From contig NZ_JBFAKK010000007.1 in the NCBI RefSeq assembly GCF_040655735.1, forward strand, positions 186,001-250,000: a stretch of DNA of 64,000 nucleotides, read 5' to 3'. The DNA is from Phytomonospora sp040655735 (GTDB lineage: Bacteria > Actinomycetota > Actinomycetes > Mycobacteriales > Micromonosporaceae). Both the position numbers and the translations under genes were made by a program. Positions 39,458-48,952 of the stretch are shown one piece after another. The notes under the pieces were generated by a model, which saw only the letters and a list, made by a program, of their open reading frames with translations, made no database searches and was not told the DNA's origin. Position 1 is the first letter of the stretch. Every line of letters starts with the position of its first letter.

Positions 39458-41070
39458 CACACGTCCGCGTCGGCGAGGAGGGGTTCGAGCATGATGCCGG
39501 GGTTGTCGGTCTTCACCGTCTGCATCCGCCACTTGTTCAGGAACGCCGCCAGCACCACGCCGTCGCGCGCCCGCACGAAGGTCTCCGTGCCCGGTGAGCG
39601 CTTCATCTTCTCGGCGCTCTCGGGGTCGGTGCGGCGCGCCAGCTCGTAGGGGAGGTGGTCGAGGGTCGTGGGAACCCCGAACTCCTCGGTGAGGCGGTGC
39701 GTCGCGACCTCGAACTGCATGGTGCCGACCGCGGCGAGCACGGGTGTGGCGTCACCGCGCCGGTCGGAGTAGAGAACCTGCACGACGCCCTCGGCGTCGA
39801 GCTGGGCGATGCCCCGGCGGAAGCGCTTGGCCTTCGAGGTGTCGTCGGTGCGGATGGTCGCGAAGTGCTCCGGCGCGAAGGACGGCAGCGGCGGGTACAG
39901 CACCTTCTTGTCGACGTACAGCGAGTCCCCGATGCCCAGCGCGGTGGCGTTGACCAGGCCGATCACGTCGCCGGGGAACGCCTCGTCGAGAGTGTCGCGG
40001 GAGGCGCCGAACAGCGACTGCGCGTACTTGGTCGCGAAAGGGCGCCCCGACTCGGCGTGCGTGACGACCATGCCCCGCTCGAAGCGGCCCGAGCAGACGC
40101 GCACGAAGGCGACTTGGTCGCGGTGGGCCTTGTTCATGTTCGCCTGGATCTTGAACACGAAACCCGAGAACGGCGAGTCGACCGGTCGCGGCTCCCCCTC
40201 GGCGTCCTCGCGCGCGCCAGGGGCGGGCGCGTGCTCGATGAGCACGTCGAGCAGCTGGGCGACACCGAAGTTCGCCACCGCCGCGCCGAACAGGACCGGC
40301 GTGGTCACCGCCGACTCGAACAGCTTCTGGTCGTGCGTCGCGCCGATCTCGGTCAGCAGCTGGACCTCCTCGACGGCCGTGGCGTAGTCCTCGCCGAAAC
40401 GCTCGGCGGCCTTGTCGCCGGTCAACCGCGTCTGGATCGCCTCACGCGTCCCGCCCGGGGTGCGCTCGAAGTGGACCATGTCGTTGGCCGTGGCATCGTC
40501 GTCGCCGCGGCGGTCGATGACACCGGCGAACTTCCCGCCCGGACCGACCGGCCAGGTCAGCGGCGTGCACTTGAGGCCGATGCGCTCCTCGATCTCGTCG
40601 AGGAGCTCCAGGGCGGCACGGCCCGGCCGGTCCCACTTGTTGATGAACGTGATCACCGGGATGCGCCGGTGCCGGCACACCTCGAACAGCTTCAGCGTCT
40701 GCGGCTCAAGGCCCTTCGCGGCGTCGATCAGCATGACCGCGCAGTCGACGGCCGTGAGCACCCGGTAGGTGTCCTCCGAGAAGTCGGCGTGACCGGGCGT
40801 GTCGAGGAGGTTCACCACGCAGTCGGCGTAGTTGAACTGCAGCGCCGCCGACGTGATCGAGATACCGCGCTGCTTCTCCATCGCCATCCAGTCCGACACC
40901 ACGCCCTTGCGGCCGCCCTTGCCGTGGACGGCACCGGCCTCGCCGATCGCGTGACCGTGCAGCGCGAGCGCCTCGGTGATGGTGGATTTACCCGCGTCAG
41001 GGTGACTGATCACCGCGAACGTGCGCCGACTCGACGCCTCACGCGCCACCGCGGACCCCTGGCCCGACAT
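39457..41070 (-). CDS. prfC: Peptide chain release factor 3
   Basis: A 537-residue translational GTPase of normal RF3 length. It recycles RF1/RF2 after termination. G1 SHPDAGKST, G3 DTPGHADF and G4 NKWD are intact; the RF3-specific C-terminal domain (DEAFPGDVIGLVN, GTMQFEVATHRLTEEFGV, LNKWRMQTV) is present. ATG 41070. The coupled acetyltransferase gene follows. RF3 is not universal in actinomycetes. Confidence 0.95.
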   Translation of the reverse strand: MSGQGSAVAREASSRRTFAVISHPDAGKSTITEALALHGHAIGEAGAVHGKGGRKGVVSDWMAMEKQRGISITSAALQFNYADCVVNLLDTPGHADFSEDTYRVLTAVDCAVMLIDAAKGLEPQTLKLFEVCRHRRIPVITFINKWDRPGRAALELLDEIEERIGLKCTPLTWPVGPGGKFAGVIDRRGDDDATANDMVHFERTPGGTREAIQTRLTGDKAAERFGEDYATAVEEVQLLTEIGATHDQKLFESAVTTPVLFGAAVANFGVAQLLDVLIEHAPAPGAREDAEGEPRPVDSPFSGFVFKIQANMNKAHRDQVAFVRVCSGRFERGMVVTHAESGRPFATKYAQSLFGASRDTLDEAFPGDVIGLVNATALGIGDSLYVDKKVLYPPLPSFAPEHFATIRTDDTSKAKRFRRGIAQLDAEGVVQVLYSDRRGDATPVLAAVGTMQFEVATHRLTEEFGVPTTLDHLPYELARRTDPESAEKMKRSPGTETFVRARDGVVLAAFLNKWRMQTVKTDNPGIMLEPLLADADV

Positions 41071-41224
41071 GCTCTACCTCATTCAATGCTCGTTCATGCG
41101 TTCACGGCGGGCACACGGCCCCCCGGACCCGACCCTCGATCATATCCGCCCCCGCCCGCACCGCCCGCTCCGCTTGCAACGGGCGTGGCCACCGGCATAG
41201 CGTGGGGGTGAGGAGGCGTACGCG

Positions 41225-42418
41225 ATGCACGATCCCGCCCCGGCGGACACACTCAGCCGCGACGACCCGTTCACCGTCGACACCCAGTACTGGCACGCGC
41301 TGCCCGACGGGCGCATCCAGTGCGACGTGTGCCCCCGTGCCTGCAAACTCCGCGAAGGCCAGCGCGGACTGTGCTTCGTGCGCGGCCGCGTCGACGACCG
41401 GATCGTGCTCGCCTCCTACGGCCGCTCCTCGGGCTTCTGCGTCGACCCGGTGGAGAAGAAGCCGCTCAACCACTTCCTGCCCGGCACGCCCGTGCTGTCC
41501 TTCGGCACCGCCGGCTGCAACCTCGCCTGCCGCTTCTGCCAGAACTGGGACATCTCCAAGTCCCGCGAGATCGACACGCTCTCCTCGGCCGCCTCGCCCG
41601 ACGCGCTCGCCGAGGCCGCCGAACGCCTCGGCTGCCGCGCGGTGGCCTTCACGTACAACGACCCGACGATCTTCCTGGAGTACGCGATGGACGTCGCCGA
41701 CGCCTGCCGCGCCCGGGGCATCAAGTCGATCGCGGTCAGCGCCGGCTACATCAACGCCGAGGCCCGCGCCGACTTCTACTCGCACATGGACGCCGCCAAC
41801 ATCGACCTGAAGGCCTTCAGCGAGCAGTTCTACGAGAAGGTCACCTTCGCCAAGCTCGGCTCCGTGCAGGAAACCCTGCGCTACCTGCACGAAGAGACCT
41901 CGGTGTGGCTGGAGGTGACGACGCTGCTGATCCCCGGGCACAACGACTCCGACGCCGAGATCGCCGCCGAGTGCGCCTGGTTCGCCGAGCACCTCGGCCC
42001 GGACGTGCCGCTGCACTTCTCGGCCTTCCACCCCGACTTCAAGATGCGCGACATCCCCCGCACCCCGCCCGAGACCCTGCGCCGGGCCCGCCGCATCGCC
42101 CTCGACCACGGACTGCGCTACGTCTACACCGGTAACGTCCACGACCCCGAGGGCCAGACCACCCGCTGCCCCGCCTGTGGGAAACCCGTCGTCGAGCGCG
42201 ACTGGCACGTCATCAACCGCTATGACCTGACCGAGACCGGGGCCTGCGAACATTGCGGTGACATGATCGCCGGGGTGTTCGATGGACCCGCCGGCGACTG
42301 GGGCGCCAAACGCCGACCGGTCAGACTGGCAGAGAAGCCCGGCCGCCCCGGGAAACACGACAGACGCCGGCTGACACTGCTGCCGGCCGAGACGAATCCG
42401 CGAGGAGACCAGGAATGA
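41225..42418 (+). CDS. amrS: AmmeMemoRadiSam system radical SAM enzyme
   Basis: A 397-residue radical SAM protein. An N-terminal Cys cluster (CDVCPRACKLREGQRGLCFV) precedes the radical SAM motif CNLACRFC with YNDPTIFLEY and STAGYINAEA-like segments; the C-terminus has paired CxxC motifs (CPACGK, CEHCG) that may bind zinc. It belongs to the system of three linked proteins (AMMECR1, MEMO1, radical SAM) whose reaction is unknown. ATG 41225. It overlaps amrB by 4 bp. Confidence 0.9.
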   Translation: MHDPAPADTLSRDDPFTVDTQYWHALPDGRIQCDVCPRACKLREGQRGLCFVRGRVDDRIVLASYGRSSGFCVDPVEKKPLNHFLPGTPVLSFGTAGCNLACRFCQNWDISKSREIDTLSSAASPDALAEAAERLGCRAVAFTYNDPTIFLEYAMDVADACRARGIKSIAVSAGYINAEARADFYSHMDAANIDLKAFSEQFYEKVTFAKLGSVQETLRYLHEETSVWLEVTTLLIPGHNDSDAEIAAECAWFAEHLGPDVPLHFSAFHPDFKMRDIPRTPPETLRRARRIALDHGLRYVYTGNVHDPEGQTTRCPACGKPVVERDWHVINRYDLTETGACEHCGDMIAGVFDGPAGDWGAKRRPVRLAEKPGRPGKHDRRRLTLLPAETNPRGDQE

Positions 42419-43197
42419 TGCGACCCGAAGCGCGACCAACGGCGGTCGCGGGCCGTTTCTACCCCGGCGACCCCTCCCACCTGCGGACCATGATCCGCCG
42501 GATGCTCAACAAGATCGAGGTCCCGGCGGACGAGCAGCTCGCGCCCGCCTACGTCGTCCCGCACGCCGGCTACCGCTTCTCCGGGCCCGTCGCCGCGACC
42601 GTCTACGCGCGCCTCGAACGCTTCGCCGGGAAGGTCGACCGGGTCGTCATCCTCGGGCCCTCGCACTTCGCGAGGCTCGAAGGCTGCGCCGGTTCGCCCG
42701 CCGGGATGTGGGAGACCCCGCTCGGCGACCTGCACACCGTCGACGCGCCCGGACTGCCAGCCGACCCCGTGCCGCACCAGCGCGAGCACTCGATCGAGGT
42801 GCAGCTGCCCTTCATCCAGACCGTCCTCGGCGACGTGCGCATCACCCCGATCGCGGTCGGGTACACCCCCGCCGAGGAGGTCGCCGACCTCATCGACGCC
42901 ACCGTCGCCGACGACCCCCGCACGGTCGTGCTGTGCAGCACCGACTTCTCCCACTTCCACCCCGACGAGGTCGCCCGCGACCTCGACCGGCGCACCGCCG
43001 CCGCCGTCTGTGAGCTCGATCACGAGCGCATCGACTCCGGCGACGCCTGCGGGGTGTTCGCCCTGCGCGGACTGGTCGCCTGGGCCGCACGGCACAAGTA
43101 CCTGCCCCGGCAGCTGGCGCTGCGCACCTCCGCCGACAGCTACGGCGGGAACCCCAACCGTGTCGTGGGATACCCGGCGTTCGCGGTCGACGCGTAA
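42415..43197 (+). CDS. amrB: AmmeMemoRadiSam system protein B (MEMO1 family)
   Basis: A 260-residue MEMO-like protein: AVAGRFYPGDPSHL, YVVPHAGYRFSGPVAATVYA, VVILGPSHFA, EHSIEVQLPF and CSTDFSHFHP are the family blocks, including His residues of the metal-binding pocket. Function is unknown but always linked with the radical SAM partner. ATG 42415 overlaps the amrS stop; GGAGACC precedes it. The third component, an AMMECR1-domain protein, is not seen in the window. Confidence 0.9.
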   Translation: MMRPEARPTAVAGRFYPGDPSHLRTMIRRMLNKIEVPADEQLAPAYVVPHAGYRFSGPVAATVYARLERFAGKVDRVVILGPSHFARLEGCAGSPAGMWETPLGDLHTVDAPGLPADPVPHQREHSIEVQLPFIQTVLGDVRITPIAVGYTPAEEVADLIDATVADDPRTVVLCSTDFSHFHPDEVARDLDRRTAAAVCELDHERIDSGDACGVFALRGLVAWAARHKYLPRQLALRTSADSYGGNPNRVVGYPAFAVDA

Positions 43198-43210
43198 CGA
43201 GCCGGGAGGG

Positions 43211-44134
43211 TCACCCGTTCGCGCGGAACCAGTCGAGCGTCGCCGCGACCCCGTCGGCGTGCGAGGTGACCTTCACCGGCCCGAAGGCAGCGCGGAACGC
43301 CGAGTCGTCGGCGACGAACGGCCGGTCGCGCTGGTACCAGGTGTCCCCCAGCTCCCGCACCACCGGATTGACCAGCCCCAACACGCGCTGCATGCCGCGC
43401 CCGAGCCCCGCGACACGGGGTTTCCCGCCCACCTGAGCCCGCACCAGCTCGCCGAACTCCCGTCCGGTGACCGCCTCGGCGGCCGGCAGGTGCCACGACC
43501 GGCCGTCGGCCTCCGCGCGCTCGCCGAGGGTCACCAGCCCCGCGGCGACGTCCGGCAGGTACGCGACGGTGTGGGGCTGGTCGAGGGCGCCGACCCAGCG
43601 GACGGTCTTCCCGGCGAGGGCGGCGGCGAAGACCGTCGGGCCGAGGATGGTGTTGACGCCGCCGGGGCCGTAGTAGTCGGAGGCGCGGCCGAGGGTCGCG
43701 CGGATGCGGCGGGCGTCGTGCGCGTCGAGGATCAGCCGGTCGACCTCGGCGCGGACGCGGCCCTTCGGGTCGGTCGCGGCATGGGGGAGGTCTTCGGTCA
43801 TGGGGCCGTCGACGGGGCCGTAGACGTAGAGGTTGTCGGCCATGACGAGCTTCGCGCCGGCCGCCTCGACGCCGGCGATGACCGTGCGGGTGAAGGCGGG
43901 AAACTTCGCCGCCCACTCGGCGTAGGGCGGTTGCGCGCACTGGTAGACGACGGCGGCGCCCGCGCAGGCCGCGACGGCGCCCTCGGCGGTGGTGACGTCG
44001 GCGTGGAGGTCACCGGGGCCGTCACCGGCGTGGCGGCTGACGGCGCGGACGTCGTGGCCCCGGTCCTTGAGTTCGGCGACGACGGCCTTGCCGACGGCGC
44101 CGGTCGCGCCGAGAACGACGTGGAGCTCACTCAT
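43211..44134 (-). CDS. NAD-dependent epimerase/dehydratase (extended SDR)
   Basis: A 307-residue extended short-chain dehydrogenase. The nucleotide-binding motif GATGAVGKAVV is at the N-terminus, with NLYVYGP and ASDYYGPGGV segments; the classical YxxxK pair is not clear, suggesting an atypical member. Substrate unknown. Starts at ATG 44134, divergent from a TetR regulator with a palindrome between them, so it is the likely target of that regulator. Confidence 0.8.
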   Translation of the reverse strand: MSELHVVLGATGAVGKAVVAELKDRGHDVRAVSRHAGDGPGDLHADVTTAEGAVAACAGAAVVYQCAQPPYAEWAAKFPAFTRTVIAGVEAAGAKLVMADNLYVYGPVDGPMTEDLPHAATDPKGRVRAEVDRLILDAHDARRIRATLGRASDYYGPGGVNTILGPTVFAAALAGKTVRWVGALDQPHTVAYLPDVAAGLVTLGERAEADGRSWHLPAAEAVTGREFGELVRAQVGGKPRVAGLGRGMQRVLGLVNPVVRELGDTWYQRDRPFVADDSAFRAAFGPVKVTSHADGVAATLDWFRANG

Positions 44135-44158
44135 GTTCTTCTCCTGCCGAGAGCTTTT

Positions 44159-44184
44159 GTGACGCTGTTATATAACCACGTTAC
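44159..44184. promoter_or_regulatory. Palindromic operator between the SDR gene and its TetR regulator
   Basis: A perfect 10-bp palindrome GTTATATAAC (44167-44176) lies inside a 26-bp imperfect dyad (GTGACG...CGTTAC). It is AT-rich in GC-rich surroundings and sits 15 bp before the TetR ATG. Confidence 0.65.
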
Positions 44185-44190
44185 GATACG

Positions 44191-44787
44191 ATGGGCAACA
44201 TGCCCAGGCCAAGGAACCGCGACTACGCCGAACTCCGCCGCGAACTCGTCGACGCCGGTGGCCGCCTCCTGGCCGAGGAAGGGCCCGCGGCGCTGAGCAC
44301 CCGGCGGGTCGCGCAGGAGGTCGGGGTGTCGACGACGGCCGTGTACAGCCTGTTCGGCGACAAGGCCGGGCTGGTGCGGGAGATGTTCCTGGCCGGCTTC
44401 GAGCGGCTCGCCGAGGCCTTCGACGCCGTCCCGCGCACGGACGATCCGGTCGCCGACCTGCTCGCGCTCGGTGGCGCCTACCGGGCGAGCGCGCGCGCCA
44501 ACCCGCATCTTTACGAGCTGATGTTCGGGCGGCCGGTGCCCGAGTTCGAGCCGGACGGCGAGACCGGCGAGCGGATTCGGCCGACCTTCGACGCGCTGGT
44601 CGCGGCGGTCGCTCGGTGTGTGGACGTGGGGGCGGTGAAGGGGCGGCCGGACGATGTGGCGGTGCAGCTGAACGCGCTGGCGCACGGGCTGAGCAGCCTG
44701 GAGCTGCGGGGGGCGCTGGGGGGCGCGGAGGAGGCGGAGGGGGTCTGGGGGCGGGCGTTCGGGGCGATGGTGCGGGGGTTGGGGTGA
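44191..44787 (+). CDS. TetR-family transcriptional regulator
   Basis: A 198-residue regulator. The helix-turn-helix spans about 25-55 (ALSTRRVAQEVGVSTTAVYSLFGDKAGLV); the C-terminal part (YRASARANPHLYELMFG) matches the WHG/TetR_C_33 ligand domain. ATG 44191 or 44200. It is divergent from the SDR gene across 56 bp that hold a palindromic operator, so it most likely represses that gene and itself. Confidence 0.88.
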   Translation: MGNMPRPRNRDYAELRRELVDAGGRLLAEEGPAALSTRRVAQEVGVSTTAVYSLFGDKAGLVREMFLAGFERLAEAFDAVPRTDDPVADLLALGGAYRASARANPHLYELMFGRPVPEFEPDGETGERIRPTFDALVAAVARCVDVGAVKGRPDDVAVQLNALAHGLSSLELRGALGGAEEAEGVWGRAFGAMVRGLG

Positions 44788-44867
44788 CCTGGGGCCTCCC
44801 GGCCTCCTCCCTACGTTCGACGGTAGATGCGCGCCGGGCACAGCCGTCGAACGCGAGCCCCGCTCGC

Positions 44868-44894
44868 TGTGGACAACCGCCAGGCTGTGGACAA
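44868..44894. promoter_or_regulatory. Pair of DnaA-box-like sequences
   Basis: TGTGGACAA occurs at 44868-44876 and 44886-44894 in direct orientation, 18 bp apart, in non-coding DNA about 460 bp before dnaE. It is the complement of TTGTCCACA, the actinomycete DnaA-box consensus. A one-mismatch copy (TGTCCACA) lies near 45203. They may titrate DnaA or link dnaE to replication initiation; not an origin by themselves. Confidence 0.45.
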
Positions 44895-44909
44895 CCCGGG
44901 CCGAAAGCC

Positions 44910-45182
44910 CTACCCCTGCTGCGGCTTGCGCTGCTCCGGAGCCGGCTCCGCCCGCCGCGCCTCGCGCCGCGCCGCGTTGGTCCGCCGGATCTCCTGCGAA
45001 GTCTGCGCCTCGGCGGACTTCTTCGAGCGCCAGAAACTCAGTGTGATCACGATCCCCACCGTCGCGGCGATCATGAGGATCACACCGGTGACCTGAAGGT
45101 CGATCCAGTCGGGGCTGGCCTTCACCGCGAACTTGAGGATCGCACCGAGCACGAGTAGGAAGATGCTGCCGCCGATTCCCAT
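44910..45182 (-). CDS. Small membrane protein (DUF6458-like)
   Basis: A 90-residue protein: two hydrophobic helices (GIGGSIFLLVLGAILKFAV; VTGVILMIAATVGIVITLSF) separated by a short loop (KASPDWIDLQ), then a basic, Gln/Ala-rich cytoplasmic tail. This plan fits the actinobacterial DUF6458 family; function unknown. ATG 45182 has a GAGGGG site; further upstream starts extend into the promoter region. Divergent from dnaE. Confidence 0.75.
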   Translation of the reverse strand: MGIGGSIFLLVLGAILKFAVKASPDWIDLQVTGVILMIAATVGIVITLSFWRSKKSAEAQTSQEIRRTNAARREARRAEPAPEQRKPQQG

Positions 45183-45351
45183 TTGCCACCCCTCGTCTTC
45201 GGTGTCCACAGGCTACTCCGAACGCGCCTCCCGGTACATCCCCGTGAACTCGGCGCGGCGCTCGCGAGACTCCCGGCGGCCCTCGCGCCGGGCGCACTAG
45301 GGTGGGTGGGCCGCCCTGAAGAAGTCCCGTCGCGCAAGGAGATGATCACCG

Positions 45352-48300
45352 GTGCCGGATCGGTCTTTCGTACACCTGCACGTGCACACCGAGTACTCGA
45401 TGCTCGACGGCGCCGCCCAGCTCAAGCCCTTGTTCGCCGAGGCGAGCCGCCTCGAGATGCCCGCCATCGGCATGACCGACCACGGCAACATGTTCGGCGC
45501 CTACGGCTTCTACAAGCAGGCGAAGGCGGCCGGCGTCAAGCCCGTCATCGGCATCGAGGCCTATCTCGCCCCGCACGACCGCTTCCACAAGAAGCCGGTG
45601 TACTGGGGCGATCCCGGTCAGCGCTCCGACGACCTCTCCGGCAACGGCGCCTACACCCACATGACGATGCTGGCGGCCGACGCGACCGGCCTCCACAACC
45701 TCTTCGCGCTGTCGTCGAAGGCGAGCATCGAGGGCTACTACTACAAGCCCCGCATGGACCGCGCCCTCGTCGAGCAGTACTCGCAGGGCATCATCGCCAC
45801 GACCGGCTGCCCTTCGGGCGAGGTCCAGACCCGGCTGCGGCTCGGCCAGTTCGACGAGGCCCTCCAGGCCGCGGCCGACTACCGCGACATCTTCGGCGCC
45901 GACAACTTCTTCTGCGAGGTCATGGACCACGGCCTCGACATCGAGAACCGGGTCCGCGAGGGCCTCAAGAAGATCGCCGACCAGCTCAGCCTGCGCTGGC
46001 TGGCCACCAACGACTCCCACTACGTCACGCAGGACCAGGCCGGCGCGCACGAGGCGCTGCTGTGCGTCCAGTCGGGCAAGACCCTCGACGACCCCAAGCG
46101 CTTCAAGTTCGACGGCGACGGCTACTACCTCAAGTCGGCCGCCGAGATGCGCGCGATGTTCGACGACGAACTCCCCGGCGCCTGCGACTCCTCCCTCCTG
46201 ATCGCCGAGCGCGTCGAGTCCTACGACTCCGCCTTCGGTTACGCCGACCGGATGCCGATCTTCGAGGTCCCCGAGGGCCACACCCAGGAGACCTGGCTGC
46301 ACCACGACGTCGTCGAAGGTCTCAAGTGGAGGTTCCCCGACGGGATCCCCGACGGCTACATCGAACGCGCCGAGTACGAACTGGGCGTCATCAACCAGCA
46401 GGGCTTCCCCGCGTACTTCCTCGTCGTCGCCGACCTGTGCCAGTACGCTCGCTCGCAAGGGATCCGGGTCGGCCCGGGCCGTGGTTCGGCGGCCGGTTCG
46501 CTGGTCGCCTACGCGCTGGGCATCACCAACGTCGACCCGATCGAGCACACGCTCCTGTTCGAGCGCTTCCTGAACCCCGAGCGCGTCTCCATGCCCGACA
46601 TCGACATCGACTTCGACGACCGCCGCCGCGGCGAGATGATCGTCTACGCGACGAACAAGTACGGCGTCGACAAGGTCGCCCAGGTCATCACCTTCGGCAC
46701 CATCAAGGCCAAGGCCGCCCTGAAGGACGCCGCCCGGATCCTCTACGGCCCGGCCGGTTTCGGCATGGCCGACAAGATCTCGAAGGCGATGCCGCCTCCG
46801 GTACTGGGCAAGGACATCAGCCTCAAGGGGATCGTCGACGATTCCGACCCCCGCTACAAGGAGGCGACCGAAGTCCGGTCCCTTTTGGACACCGACCCCA
46901 ACGCCAAGAAGATCTTCGACACCGCGCGCGGCCTGGAGGGCCTGATCCGGCAGCCCGGCGTCCACGCCTGCGCGGTGATCCTGTCGAAGGATCCCGTCAT
47001 GGACGTGATCCCGGTGTGGGCGCGGCCGCAGGACGGGTCGATCATCACCGGCTTCGACTATCCGTCCTGTGAGGACATCGGCCTGCTGAAGATGGACTTC
47101 CTGGGCCTTCGCAACCTCACCGTCCTCGGTGACGCGATCGACCTGGTGAAGGTGAACCGGGGAATCGACATCGACCTCGACACGCTCCCCATCGACGACG
47201 GCACGACCTACGAACTGCTCCAGCGCGGTGACACCCTCGGCGTGTTCCAGCTCGACGGTTCGGCGATGCGCGAGCTCCTGCGCCGCATGCAGCCCACCGA
47301 GTTCGCCGACATCTCGGCCGTCAACGCCCTGTACCGCCCCGGTCCGATGGCGATGAACGCGCACAACGACTACGCCGACCGCAAGAACGGCCGGCAGGAC
47401 GTCAAACCGATCCACCCCCAGCTGGCCAAGCCGCTCGCCGAGATCCTGGAACCGACCTTCGGTCTGATCGTGTACCAGGAGCAGATCATGAAGATCGCGC
47501 AGAAGGTCGCCGGCTTCACCGCCGGTCAGGCCGACGTTCTGCGTAAGGCGATGGGTAAGAAGAAGCTCGACGTCCTGGAGAAGGAGTACGAGCGCTTCCA
47601 CGCGGGTATGCGGGCGATGACAACGGAGAAGGACCCCGACGCCCCGGCCGACGGCTACTCCAACGAGGCCATCAAGACGCTGTGGGACACGATCCTCCCG
47701 TTCGCCGGGTACGCGTTCAACAAGTCGCACGCCGTGGCCTACGGGATGATCTCGTACTGGACGGCCTACATGAAGGCCAACTACCCGGCCGAGTACATGT
47801 CGGGACTGCTGACCTCGGTCGGCGACTCCAAGGACAAGATGGCGGTGTACCTGTCGGAGTGCCGCAAGATGGGCATCAAGGTGCTTCCGCCGGATGTCAA
47901 CGACTCGCTGGGCTCCTTCGCGGCCGTCGGGGAGGACATCCGCTTCGGGATGGGCGCGATTCGCAACGTCGGCGAGAACGTCGTGTCCTCGATCGTCAAG
48001 TGCCGCAAGGAGAAGCAGCCCTACGAGTCCTTCCAGGACTTCCTGTCCAAAGTGGACGCGGTGGTGTGCAACAAGCGCGCCATCGAGTCGCTGATCAAGG
48101 CGGGTGCCTTCGACTCGCTCAACCACAGCCGGCGCGGTCTGGCCGAGGTGCACGAGCAGGCGATCGACGCGATGATGTCGATCAAGAAGGAGGAGGCGCG
48201 CGGCCAGTTCGACCTCTTCGGCGACATGTTCGCCGCCGAGGAGTCGGCGTCCACATTGGGCGTCGACCTGACCGTCCCGGAGTACGAGTGGGACAAGCGC

Positions 48301-48936
48301 GACCTGCTGACCTTCGAGCGCGAGATGCTCGGCCTGTACGTGTCCTCGCACCCGCTGGTCGGTTACGAGCGGCACCTGAGCGCCAACTCCGACCGGCCCA
48401 TCGCCGCCCTCTTCGGCGACGACATGCCCGACGGCATGATGGTCACCGTCGCCGGGATCCTCACCAGCGTCGCCAAGCGCGTCACGAAGCAGGGAAAGCT
48501 GTGGGCCTCGGCGTCCATTGAGGACCTTGAGGGCGGCATCGAGGTGCGGTTCTTCCCGGCCACCTACGAGGCCGTCGGCGACTATCTCGCCGAGGACCTG
48601 GTGTGCTGTGTGAAGGCCAAGCTCGACAAGCGCGAGGGGACGCCCCAGCTGATCGCCCAGGACCTGAGGATCCTCGACGTGTCCACAGCGGACAAAGAGG
48701 GTGTCGCCGGGCCGGTGACGCTGTCGCTGCGGGCCCAGACGGTGACCGAAGGCCTTGTGGGGAAGCTGAAGGAGACGCTCTCGACGCACCGCGGGGACTC
48801 CGAGGTGCGGGTGCGCCTGACCGGCGCGGGGCCGTCGCCGAAGCTGTATCGCCTGTCGTCGAACTGGAACGTCAACCCCTCGACGGCGCTTTCGGCCGAC
48901 ATCAAGGCACTGCTCGGCGCGGGGGCACTGGAGTAG
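45352..48936 (+). CDS. dnaE: DNA polymerase III subunit alpha
   Basis: The main replicative polymerase, 1194 residues, as expected for actinomycete DnaE1. The PHP domain (HLHVHTEYSMLDGAAQL, MTDHGNMFG) keeps its metal-binding residues, so proofreading by this domain is likely. The polymerase core has GRGSAAGSLVAYALGITN and PDIDIDFDD; a tandem helix-hairpin-helix region, an OB fold (MVTVAGILTSVAKRVTKQGK) and a C-terminal clamp-binding region follow. The start is GTG 45352 with AAGGAG upstream. It is transcribed alone. Possible DnaA boxes lie upstream. Confidence 0.97.
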   Translation: MPDRSFVHLHVHTEYSMLDGAAQLKPLFAEASRLEMPAIGMTDHGNMFGAYGFYKQAKAAGVKPVIGIEAYLAPHDRFHKKPVYWGDPGQRSDDLSGNGAYTHMTMLAADATGLHNLFALSSKASIEGYYYKPRMDRALVEQYSQGIIATTGCPSGEVQTRLRLGQFDEALQAAADYRDIFGADNFFCEVMDHGLDIENRVREGLKKIADQLSLRWLATNDSHYVTQDQAGAHEALLCVQSGKTLDDPKRFKFDGDGYYLKSAAEMRAMFDDELPGACDSSLLIAERVESYDSAFGYADRMPIFEVPEGHTQETWLHHDVVEGLKWRFPDGIPDGYIERAEYELGVINQQGFPAYFLVVADLCQYARSQGIRVGPGRGSAAGSLVAYALGITNVDPIEHTLLFERFLNPERVSMPDIDIDFDDRRRGEMIVYATNKYGVDKVAQVITFGTIKAKAALKDAARILYGPAGFGMADKISKAMPPPVLGKDISLKGIVDDSDPRYKEATEVRSLLDTDPNAKKIFDTARGLEGLIRQPGVHACAVILSKDPVMDVIPVWARPQDGSIITGFDYPSCEDIGLLKMDFLGLRNLTVLGDAIDLVKVNRGIDIDLDTLPIDDGTTYELLQRGDTLGVFQLDGSAMRELLRRMQPTEFADISAVNALYRPGPMAMNAHNDYADRKNGRQDVKPIHPQLAKPLAEILEPTFGLIVYQEQIMKIAQKVAGFTAGQADVLRKAMGKKKLDVLEKEYERFHAGMRAMTTEKDPDAPADGYSNEAIKTLWDTILPFAGYAFNKSHAVAYGMISYWTAYMKANYPAEYMSGLLTSVGDSKDKMAVYLSECRKMGIKVLPPDVNDSLGSFAAVGEDIRFGMGAIRNVGENVVSSIVKCRKEKQPYESFQDFLSKVDAVVCNKRAIESLIKAGAFDSLNHSRRGLAEVHEQAIDAMMSIKKEEARGQFDLFGDMFAAEESASTLGVDLTVPEYEWDKRDLLTFEREMLGLYVSSHPLVGYERHLSANSDRPIAALFGDDMPDGMMVTVAGILTSVAKRVTKQGKLWASASIEDLEGGIEVRFFPATYEAVGDYLAEDLVCCVKAKLDKREGTPQLIAQDLRILDVSTADKEGVAGPVTLSLRAQTVTEGLVGKLKETLSTHRGDSEVRVRLTGAGPSPKLYRLSSNWNVNPSTALSADIKALLGAGALE

Positions 48937-48952
48937 CGCCCCCGCACGCCGG

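Noticed and set aside
44868..45210. Chromosomal replication origin
   Set aside because: Only two or three DnaA boxes, no AT-rich unwinding element and no dnaA-dnaN or rpmH genes nearby.
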